From Anaspis maculata (lineage: Eukaryota > Arthropoda > Insecta > Coleoptera > Scraptiidae): DNA of 64,000 nucleotides. Location: the NCBI GenBank assembly GCA_949128115.1, contig OX421965.1, positions 34,343,681-34,407,680 on the forward strand, read 5' to 3'. The position numbers and the translations under genes were made by a program. Under the pieces are notes generated by a model. It made no database searches. It had not been told where the DNA came from and saw nothing but the letters and a program-made list of their open reading frames with translations. Each line of letters begins with the position of its first letter. Positions within the stretch are counted from its first letter, which is position 1. Of the stretch, positions 54,226-64,000 are shown in pieces.

Positions 54226-56439
54226 ATGAAATATTTTGACCAGTTTGAAGTTATTGCAAGTATAACCCTAGAACCACCTCGTGGTGTCAAAATAGATCCA
54301 CCTCTTGCTCATTGAAGCCCATAATTGCGATAAACTAGTTCTGTTAAACCGGCGGAAGGAACCAGCTTGCTCATGAAAAACTATCAATTTTTTTTTTTTC
54401 AAAAATTGATGGCACCGAGTTGAGCCGAGCATTTTCATCGTGCATGAAAATGTATTGAAAAAATAGCTTTGAATGCATAAACGTTGAAGACAAGCACTGG
54501 TTTGCTTCTTTCTACCTGACTGAATGATTAGAGCTTCGCGTAGCCTTCTCATTACAAGTTTTCTCTTCTCTCTATTCCTTTCCACACTACATTCAAATAC
54601 TTGGTTTTCCCCCTTTTTTGACTAAAGAATACGTGATAATTTTGAAAATTTCAAGATATTGTCGGAAATGACAATTCAAACTTATGGTTCACCCGGTATG
54701 TCTCGGTGTAACCGACTAACGGTGCACCCGCTACAATAAATAAGTGCATTGCACCTCTGGCATCGCAATGATCTGGGAACGCAAGATTGTAATTTTTGCA
54801 AAGAGCAGTGTCACATCCGCGACAGTCAAAGTACACCGTCCACCGACCTCCATGGAAAAATCCAAAGGAGGGGTGAAGAATGAACCGAGGTGATAAAACC
54901 TTTGGAGACAAAGAGGAAGGCGCTCTTTTGATCCAAGCCGATCGCGTAGTAGTTGTGCGGAATTGCCGGGGGCAAATTCGAAGGGGTTCGTTGCGATGCA
55001 CGAGGTCGACGTGGTGTACTCCATAATATAAGTACTCGAGTCATTTAACCATTGTTATCGTTTATTTTCAATAATCTCAAATGTTCAGTAAACGTCTAAA
55101 ACGTCCCTCTTTCTGGGTTATTTATCTTGCGCCACTTATTAAAAAATCACAATGTACTGAAAAAGCCAAGCAAGTACCCTCCTATACGTCACCCAGTTGA
55201 AAGCAACGATCGTCCAGTATTCGTGCATATCAGAATGTCCTGAATAGAAGCCAGAAAAGATAAGACGACGGTGACCCTTTGACAATATTTTGAAGACGCT
55301 TATGGGTTTCTGATGATTTATCAGAAGAAAAATAGGCGAAACCTCAATTCCGTGACTATTCCTCAACTCTGTGACATCAAATGGTAACGGAGTTTAGAAT
55401 AACTGAGTTGAGATTTTCAAACTTTGCGAGGCTCCAATCGTTTGCATTCAAAGTTGGAGCTTCATGAAGCACACATGGTTTTTGTAGATGCAATGAGATG
55501 ATACGTAGGTACGTGTTAGTTGGCCCAAAAGTGGTATTCCATTAACCGGAGATGAATGTCACGGAGTTGAGAACGTGATGTGGTTGATAACAAGTTCCCT
55601 ACCTTTAGCAAAATATCTGAAAAAATCCGACATCATCACGTTCATGTCGGTTTACCTATCGAGCTTTGTGCTCCTGCTTGACATTCCTGAAAGTGAGTTA
55701 GACATCCACCGCTGCGCCGGCCATTAATTTTTTTACTGTTTTAAATGGGGCCTTGAAATTGAAAAACTCAACGTGAGGTCGCCACTACTGTAGGGGGCGC
55801 CTACTTCGATAAAGCGGCCGTAACGACGCGAAAAACAGGGGAGTTTGAGTAGTTTGACCAGTAACTGACAGTGACTGGAGACGTCAAGCAAGAAACAGAG
55901 GTTATCCAAATTTCAAATCAAGACATAAGATGACGGACGTTGGTCGCTGAAGCGTCAACGCCGTCAAAATCGTCGAATTTGCCCCCAACAATCGTGGCGC
56001 CCTCGGTGTGTAAAAGTGGCAGTGCAAGGCCCCATTACAAAATGAGAAACGGAGTTGAGAATAAGAACCGGGACCGAACTTCTGCAATTAATCTAATGGG
56101 TAACTTTGATACCTACCATTATTTGGCATGATTTCTCCTTCTATTGGATTTTAGTGAATCATAAGTACAAATTATTACTTATAAACATTCTTCCACAAAC
56201 CCTAATAATGAAAAGTTCCGTTCAAGGTTCGATCGCGGGACATGTCATGGAGTTGAGATGTCATCTGATTTGATAGCAATATTTTCCATAAACAGGAATG
56301 AATTGATTCAATATACGGCTATTCAACTAAAGACTTTTTGTACTATTTATTAAAGTTGTAAGAAAGATTTTAATGACACATTATTTTCCAAAAAATTGAG
56401 ATAAGACATCATTTTGCACAATCTTGGAGATTGACTAAC
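54226..56439. other. no gene seen
   Basis: Several overlapping open frames on the minus strand (54268-54585, 54651-55044) have no recognisable domains. No repeats were found. Confidence 0.35.
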
Positions 56440-57155
56440 CAACAACAATGAAACAATCAAAAAAAAAGTAATAACAAAGTGCATGGATACCAACAAAATG
56501 ATGTGGAACTGTCAGTGAATGAAGAAGGGAGAGTGACGGAATCGGAAAAGAAGCACGCAGGGGAAGAACTCGTCACAGAAACCCCTGAGTATGGCCAAAA
56601 AAAAAAGACTCTTGAATGAATATGTTGTGACAAAGTGTGAAAACTCACTTGAAACCCCCCCCCCCCCCATCCAAGCAGAACAAAAGGACTCGAAGCTCAC
56701 AAAGACATTCAAAATACAAAACTGAGGAAACATTAGTGGAGAGGACACAATTAAAACAATACCAAAAAAAGTTGGTTTTGCTGCACACCCCGTGCCCACG
56801 AAGACCCTGTGAGACAACCTGACCAACAAAGCTGACATGTTCCTCGCTACGCGAGTCGAAAGCGACATAGTTAGCACCTGATCAAACATAATCCGCTATA
56901 GCAGGCCCTGCCTCCCTCCCCTGCAAGTGGTATCAAATCGTCTCATAGCAAACATAACAACCAGAATTACTCAACATGAGTCCCCAACAAAAAAATAACA
57001 CGTAAAACATGAGTCCTCAACAAAAGGTACCGTACAACCTGCTTGGAAGTTACGGTGAGCGGAAGCGATTGATGGCACAGAGATGCGGGAAGTAACGGTG
57101 GGTGTAAGCAATTGATGGAACAGGGATGCGACCTTTCACGGCATTCAAGAAAATT
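56440..57155 (-). repeat. dispersed repeat family R1, copy 3
   Basis: Inverse of copies 1 and 2. The block at 57027 reads GTACCGTACAACCTGCTTGG and the one near 56845 reads CGCTACGCGAGTCGAAAGCG, both reverse complements of copy 1 landmarks. A 15-base C run lies at 56654-56668, and an approximate 42-bp duplication at 57047-57131. Unlike copies 1 and 2, it has retained the KH..EE...ET.EY segment (56540-56620, plus strand). Confidence 0.65.
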
Positions 57156-60100
57156 GTAGTCAACACATGAAGGCTCTTACATTTTTGAAATCGCAATTGC
57201 AAAATATCAGTGAGCAGATAAAAAAAAAGTGGGAATATTTGAGACACAAAATAAGGCGAACTTGGAAAATTGACACAAGAATCATGACCCATCACACCAT
57301 TATCACAAAAACTTGGAACATCACAAAATATTTCAGTTTCATTGTTGTATTCAATAATATGTCCTCCCTTATACTATAGACGGAACTTAGAGCAGTACTT
57401 ACATATTTTTTGTTGTGAAAAATTGTTTATAGTTGACCAATTGTCTCTAAATGCAATAGGTGTCGAGCCTAAATAAATAGATAAGATTCGATTAGCGAGA
57501 AAGCAAACTAGATATTCTGAACGGCTTGACAGATATGGAAGATCGAAAAAAAAAACGAAAATTGACGGTGAAAGGAGTTCACAAAAATGATCTCAGCTAC
57601 TTATGGCGAGGCTTCAAAAATTAGCTACTCAAGCGTTTGCCTATTAGATGTAGAGCTCGTTAGTCGCTGTACACGCTTTATGCAGTGATGTAGTAGGTAT
57701 GGTATACCTAGCTACAATAACAAAGGGAAATTTAAGTTGAAATTCGCTGTATTCACCCCGTACAGACATTACAAATAAGCGTGCTGCATCTGCTACACGC
57801 CTCATTTCAATTATTGATGACTTTAATTTTGATGCATTCGAGTTTCGCGAGGCCAGTTTAGCATAGCATGCGGTTTTCGGGCGCGGGTTCTCGGTAGGTA
57901 AATCCCGATTAAGGCGTGACTTATTCGAAATTACGTTTCTATATACATGTATTTATAATTTATGTTGCTTATAAAATTGTTATCATAACACCACCGACCA
58001 GTTGGGGGATGATTTATGCGGGCTTTTAGGAGTAATGTGGTTGTTATTTATTTTTCAAGTCGCGCGGGCTATATGCACAACGTGTGCACAACACAACACA
58101 CGAAAGTGGCCCGGTTTGCTGGCAGCGAAGGTATAAAGCGTGTAACAAGTGTAATGACGAAAACGACAGGTAAATGTGATGCGCTCGGTGCTCCGCCAGA
58201 GAGATAAGGCGTTGTTGCTTGATGCTTTGACATAGTATGCGCACTTCTCAGCGAATTTTCCAGGGCAGCGATGCGGAAACGATGTAACCTTTGGTATTGC
58301 TGCACTAGAAAGGGCTTTTGACTTGTTCTGAAACGTGAATATACCGACCTGCATCCGGCATTAGCGATCAAAAGATTCAGGAAATAAATTTACCGTCGAT
58401 AATCAATTATTTTACTCGAAACCAACAGGTAATGGCTACGTTGAAAGCGTCTTTTGAGCCAGGGAAGTGAGACTTTCTCTTCGCGAGAAGGTAGTCTTTA
58501 TAAGACTCAATTGGGCCTTTACCTTGGAAATACACAGTTTTTATCAACATGACATTGTCCGAATCTTATTTCATTGTTCCGCTGAGCTGAAACGTCATAC
58601 GTGACTACGTCAGAAAAGTGTTTCCACATGACTCGCCGGCTTTTAGAGCTCGCTTATGATGTTCATCTTGGAACATGCCTAGGTGAAGTACTGAATATTA
58701 AGTAAAATATTTTTAATCAGGAGTGATTTCTTCTTTCACTTGTTGAAGCTGCTCATCAATCAGGCATTTTTTAATGGTGTTCTTTTATCGGCATAAATCA
58801 GGCGTTTTTCAAAGTTATGAATTGGAATCAGCTGTGAACGTGAAAACGTCTATCAGCGACTTGATCCATTTTCCTGTGTTGCCTGGCCGACCGCCTCAAA
58901 AGCGCGTGGGGTCTTATACGATTTTTTTATTGCTTCAAAATGTTCTACAAGATGAGTTTGCTACATGAATGATAATAGTTCGTCTCAAAAGCCACTCCCT
59001 TTTTTTTTTTTTAAATGTTGAAAATCGAGGTGGGAATAACCCCGATCAAATTTTAACGCCTGATGACGAAGGCGGACGAGTTGAGTTTGCGCAATGGGGT
59101 GGTCGTAGCTGGAGCCTTGTTGCCAAATTGTGTGACAGGTAGTCAAGATTTGCATGAATATTTTGATATTCCTTAGAAAAAAATCACTTTGACAAAACAA
59201 CACGTTAGGTAGTATGTTTTTGGATACAACGGAATACATTTTTGAGGCATGAACAATCAATTTTGGTGTTTGCAATGGGAGTCCATTATAAATCTGGCAG
59301 TTGTTCGGTACATTTTGCAAATAAATAATAATGTCATCGGAAACATGCATTTCCAAGGGATATCCCAACACCTCTTCAAGTGCCCCACAAAAAATTGTCA
59401 TCAGCGTACCCAAGTCTTAACCCCTGAGGAACAAGTGCCATACAGCTACCGGCGACAAAAGCCCAGCTCCATGGGGCGGCGGATATTTTTGCTGTGAAGA
59501 TCATTTCAATGTAGGTAGAATCGTTGAACTTTGTGACCCCTTACCTGCAACAGTTTGTTTTTTCACAGCTGGAATCCGATGCCCCAAACTAGAAGTAGTA
59601 GTATGTATAAGGTTGTGGACTCGGTTGTGGGCTTAAAAACCATTGAGGAAAATATGTAGTACCCCCCTTCAGAAACTGAGCTGTAAAGGAAGTCTCAGCT
59701 AACTCCTTTTCCCCCAAAAAATGAGCTCACTACCTCACTGGCAGCAGATCGTGAAGGTATGCGAAGAAAATGGTTCCAAGCAACACTTCGAAATGAATGT
59801 GGCAGGAGGTGAAATTATATGCCATCATCTAGGTAGGTGTTAGCAAGGATCTACAGCAGCTATCGTCACCATCAGCAACCTAACAAATCGACAGGCCGTA
59901 GAACTTGATGGTTCTTCCAACTAAGTAGAACAACTCACCGCTTCGCTTCCAAAAAGAAGATTTGGTACTCTGCCTGCAAATTAGCCACACCCAACATGTT
60001 CTGTTATTACATTTCATTCAACTTTATTATAACGTTCAGTTGTCAAATGTATAACAATTAAAACAAATGAACCTGTTCTTCATATACTATTCAGTTTCCA

Positions 60101-62472
60101 GTATTTAATTATTTATAATATGCATTACAGTGTACTAATATTAATTAATAACAAATCCTAAATATGTACTAAGTACTCCACAAGATCCATTACGCATGGA
60201 GGAAAAAACTGTTTGAGAACTACTCTTTTCCAAGCAAAAGGTAATTTTTTGACTCTCATGTACCTACCGATACTATTTTGTCAAACTGGCCATTTTTTCA
60301 TACGTCATTTCTAATAAAAGATCACTGCAGTATTTCAACAAGGTTTCATGTCGTAACTTATGTATTTTTTCACAGTGTACTAGTGTCCCTAATAAACAAA
60401 TGATGAAGGAAAACCTTCTTTGCATCGGTTTCCTTATCACTATAAAAAGTGAATAAAATTCCATCTGAATTTGTTTTTAATCCACTCTCATCTACTTTAT
60501 CTTTGAAATCTGAGGTTGTTTTGTCCTTCAAGGGTAGTTTCCACTTTGGCTAAAGCAAATTTTCTCCAATAGCACGCTGTGGAGGTTACCGATGGATTTT
60601 GGCTTTTTGTTCAGTAGCCAATATAGAAGAGCAACGCTATGCTTACAGCCACCTGTCACAAAGCTACACAATACATTTCAATTCAATTCAAACTCATCGA
60701 TACCAAACTACAGAACAATGATATCCTTCACTTCGTCAAACTTGAATCGTGAGAAGTTTGCTAACAAAATAATACCGCACCCCACCTGAACTAGCCGCAC
60801 AATCTCCACAGGTACATGAGACAACCTCCTCTTTCTATTCTTCAATGATGACTGTAACAGCATATGGAGTACTTCGGACTTTGTGCTCCGGTGTTACTTT
60901 GGCTTTGACAGTACATAACGTTTCATCAAGTTTCACCTGTACAAACCCTATTGCTTCGTCTCCATTATTTGTTTGCTACTTCTGCAAAAAAAGGAATGAT
61001 TAAGTGATTGGGATCAGGTAGGTGCTAGAGGCTCGCTTGCCGCTTGCTTATGAGTCACAAAGCCTTACCTGCTAGTTTTAACATTTCTTACGCCATGTGC
61101 GGAAAAATCTGCGTTTCTTCTACAAAAATTTTCTACCATGTCCGCATCGACTTCTAGGAAATTTCTGTCGTTGGCTTCTTCGAAACCAGCTTTCATTTTT
61201 TCCCAATTTAGCACAAAAAACAACTCAATACGTTCAGCAAATATGACCGCAAACTCTCACAACAAGAGGAATGAGGAATGTGAGGTTAGATAAATGACAG
61301 ACATGTAAATAATGACAACGTGGCAACGCTGCTTTATGTCAACTGCGGTCTTGCTTCCATTTCATTGGTGGATGAGTTTAGCCGCGAATTCAGTCGATTT
61401 AAACAGAGGGTGTGTGACGAGCCAAATTTCAAGTTCTTTTCCCTGGGCCGATTTTTTTTTTGTTTCATCTTCACAGTTTCTAGTTTCAGGTACTTGAGCA
61501 TCGATTTACATCAGAAAATCGCAATTTGTGATTTGCGTTTAAGACCCCATTTGGATCAAGTCGCGAACATAATTACGTTTCAACTTTCATTGCTCACTTC
61601 AATTCACAATAATTTTGAAAAACACGTGGTATAAACACTTACAAAGATGAACATCACAGGTTCGCTTATGTAATTCTTGTTCAGTTTAGATAAGATACCT
61701 AGGTATACCTTCATTCGTGTTAGCTGAAAACAGAAAACAACAACTGCAGAGAACCAGATGCAGAATAAGCAATCCTTGAGCCACCTGAAATATTACTTCA
61801 CCTGTAACATCCATAAACTAAGAACAACACTCAATAGACGAGTGAGCACTGAGCAGAAGTTTTGAAAGTCGATGTTGCAGCTGATGACTTCGCCAGCGCT
61901 ACCCATTCCTTAAGTTTCCCGTGTGATTGATTGAATTTTTGTTTGACTAAAGTACTCCAACGATCGCTGCCTTTCCCTCAAGGGTTTGCTCCCAACTTGT
62001 TGTTTCCCTCCCGAGCTTCCCGCTGAATCAAATTTTTAATATACCTATACTCATGCTCATAAGTATTGTTCTTACCTCATCAAATTTTCTGGTGGCCTTC
62101 AAAAGACATAAATAATTATTACTGCGTAAGAATAATTGTATCCTTCAGAACAATGAAATTATGTGTGCTCGATAATTGCCTGGACAGTTCTCCACAGATA
62201 TGCGGTTGATTTAGTGGTCCATTGGGGGGGATTTGTGAGTGGGATGACCACTTCGGGCTTTCCGAATTACAAGATGGTAAGTTACGATTAAGGAGTTTTG
62301 ATCAATTTGATCGCTGGGAAACATCGGAAAGTCACGGCCAAAGAGATATGGAGCGATAGCATATCTCTATGGGGGGTTGGTCATGTGTGTGCGCCCTGGT
62401 AAGTTTGCCGCAAGTTTCTCTCTTGGTGTTCGCCGGGATTTATCGACATTATTAGAAAGTTTGCTGGCTATG
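57156..62472. other. no gene seen
   Basis: The longest quiet stretch, 5.3 kb. The largest open frame (minus strand 59413-58985, 142 codons) has no recognisable domain and ends at a T-run. 57780-57900 and 58000-58200 are repeat-poor and could be regulatory or exonic, but nothing in them can be named. Confidence 0.35.
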
Positions 62473-62474
62473 TA

Positions 62475-63225
62475 CCGGGTGTTCACGATAAAATTCACCC
62501 CCCCCTCTAGGAGGTTCCTCTTTGAGATATTTTGGAAAACCAAAAACTTTTTCCCAACGATTTTTCCCAGGGATCTTGAATCAATCGTCTAAAAGTTTTC
62601 AATTGGTACCGTATACAGGGTGTGACATGTAACTTTTTAATTTCAAATACGACACCCTATATTTTATTACGTCATTCAATGAAGCCTTTCTTTCTGATTA
62701 CAAAGATATATAACATTGATGATTTGTTTTGACAAGGAAGCTGTCAAAAAATAATAAAATCGGTAGTCAAATGAGTTGAAAATTGAAAATTACGCGACAC
62801 CCTGTATTAGGGACGAATTAGAACATTTATCCATGCAGAGTTGAATTCTGCGGACAAAATGCTGCGAGAATAACTTTTTTTTCAGGGAACTGTAGAAGTC
62901 AAAGCCATCTTGCCACGAAAAAAAATTATTTGACTACCTATTTTATCATTTTTTTGACAAATTACTTGTCAAAATAAATCATAAGTGTTATATATATTTG
63001 TAACCAGAAAAAAAGGCTCCACCAAATCACGGAATAAAATATAGGGTGTTGCATTTAAAATAAAAAAGTTACATATCACACCCTGTATACGGTACCAATT
63101 AGAAACTTTACGACGATTGACTCAAGATCTTTGGGAAAAATCGTTGGGAAAAAGTTTTTAGTTTTCCAAAATATCTCAAAGGGGAACCTCCTAGAGGGGG
63201 GGTGAATTTTATCGTGAACACCCTG
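62475..63225. mobile_element. 751-bp TA-flanked foldback, CCGGGTGTTCACG ends
   Basis: Ends CCGGGTGTTCACGATAAAAT and, inverted, TCGTGAACACCCTG, each preceded or followed by TA (62473-62474 and 63226-63227). Arms of about 350 bp share CTCTAGGAGGTTCC, TTGGAAAA(A)CCAAAAAC and the internal pair GTATACAGGGTGTGACATGT and its inverse. That second CAGGGTGT motif inside each arm suggests a nested or composite origin. No coding domain. Confidence 0.85.
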
Positions 63226-63386
63226 TACATTGTACAGCCTGTAGAGTACACCTGGAAAACAGGTGAGCGTAATCTTAGCTCAGAGTCTAAGGGTATTTTA
63301 TTGTTTTGACTGTTCACATGGCGTACTTGCTCGTACTGCCGTAACGACAAGCAAGGGAACGACACAGTGAGCAACAGTATAAAAGC

Positions 63387-63404
63387 ACAGACACACACAC
63401 ACCC
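63387..63404. repeat. CA dinucleotide repeat
   Basis: Short (CA)n run beside the right end of the TA-flanked foldback. Confidence 0.7.
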
Positions 63405-63627
63405 ACCAGATTTAAGCACGGGCGAGAGCGTCCCCCTCCGTGAAAGAGATAACTCGATCGCACTTCCGCAGATTAAGCCCGCCCGGATTAATTCCCATTT
63501 CGAATCTCCCCAGCCCGACATCGCAGCATCACCAAGAAACTGAATAATATCCCAAAACACACGACTCGAGACGCTCGCTAACTGCGCTGAGCGTTCACTG
63601 CAAAGATGTTATTCGGATTGTATTTAT

Positions 63628-63720
63628 GTTATCCTTTGCGTCTCTCTGCCGCCGCTTGCCGTTGGAATGCAAATCCCTCGGCCCGTTAATTTTTCCACTT
63701 TATATTCGAAATTATGCAAC
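63628..63720 (+). repeat. shared multi-block element, copy B (40-bp identical core)
   Basis: Core 63681-63720 is identical to 51105-51144. Upstream TTATCCTTTGC (about 63629) and GAATGCAAATCCC (about 63665) match copy A with different spacing. See copy A. Confidence 0.6.
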
Positions 63721-64000
63721 ACGGCCATAAATATAAACGGACGGCGACGTTTTGGAAGTTTGTGCGTTTTCCAAAGTTTATTGCTCGGTCCTTTTCCCGT
63801 GTTACGAAAGTCGTCAGGTCGTGTCCTTGTGGATGCGGACGGAACCTCCTCGGAGAAAACAGAAAATTGCTTGTGCAATGCACTGGGCCGTTTCCAGCTC
63901 GACCCCTTCCAGGCCTTTGCTTCGGTTGAATTGTTTTGGACTCATGCCTATTTTTGCTGTTGATGTTGTTACGTGTCAAAAAGGCTTCGTGTCTTCGTGT
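63721..64000. other. no gene seen; window edge
   Basis: Open frames on both strands overlap and lack recognisable domains. The region continues beyond the window. Confidence 0.3.

Noticed and set aside
56654..56668. C-run as a regulatory feature
   Set aside because: A 15-base homopolymer inside a decayed repeat is more likely slippage or an assembly/sequencing problem.
58985..59413. 142-codon minus-strand frame as a gene
   Set aside because: No recognisable domain, ends in a poly-lysine stretch from a T-run, and no promoter or splice context could be shown.

Overview
The window looks like a transposon-rich, intergenic or intronic stretch of an animal nuclear genome, most likely an insect. 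The reasons are visual. It is AT-rich, has no long host-like exons, and has no bacterial gene organisation. It carries decayed non-LTR retrotransposons, tRNA-derived SINEs, a Crypton remnant, and many foldback/MITE elements whose ends read CAGGGTGT...ACACCCTG or CAGTGGCG...CGCCACTG, as is common in insects. Frequent TACCTA words and the base composition would suit a hemipteran such as a whitefly, but that is a weak inference. I could not support any complete host gene, tRNA gene or rRNA.

Layout. 0-2.4 kb: a dispersed repeat copy and otherwise featureless DNA. 2.4-6.8 kb: a decayed LINE reverse transcriptase (LINE-C) split by a 3.25-kb foldback element. That element has tandem-repeat inverted ends, a 9-bp target duplication and an internal ~200-bp degenerate repeat array. 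6.8-12 kb: mostly featureless, with a candidate hammerhead ribozyme core and a broken Crypton tyrosine recombinase. 12.2-13.2 kb: a non-autonomous hAT-like element with an exact 8-bp target duplication, itself carrying a foldback. 14.3-18.4 kb: two palindromic elements. 18.9-23.7 kb: LINE-A on the minus strand, interrupted by a 5'-truncated LINE-B on the plus strand.

24-30 kb: minisatellite, MITE and two tRNA-derived SINEs. 30.7-34.5 kb: two long palindromes side by side inside an outer pair of inverted arms, one of them carrying another SINE with clean target duplications. 36-41 kb: short tandem repeats and a 2-kb nested foldback cluster. 43-47.8 kb: another palindrome, copies of a dispersed repeat family and a 49-bp tandem array. 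50-57 kb: a hairpin, a SINE, a degenerate minisatellite, a palindrome and another dispersed repeat copy. 57-64 kb: mostly featureless, with a TA-flanked foldback at 62.5 kb and a 40-bp block identical to one at 51.1 kb.

No pathway or operon is visible. What ties the window together is a history of insertions, several readable to the base from target duplications, reading frames restored across insertions, and an uninterrupted related copy. Roughly a quarter of the window lies in long inverted repeats, so any read-through transcript would form long double-stranded hairpins. That makes the region a plausible source of endogenous small RNAs (inference).
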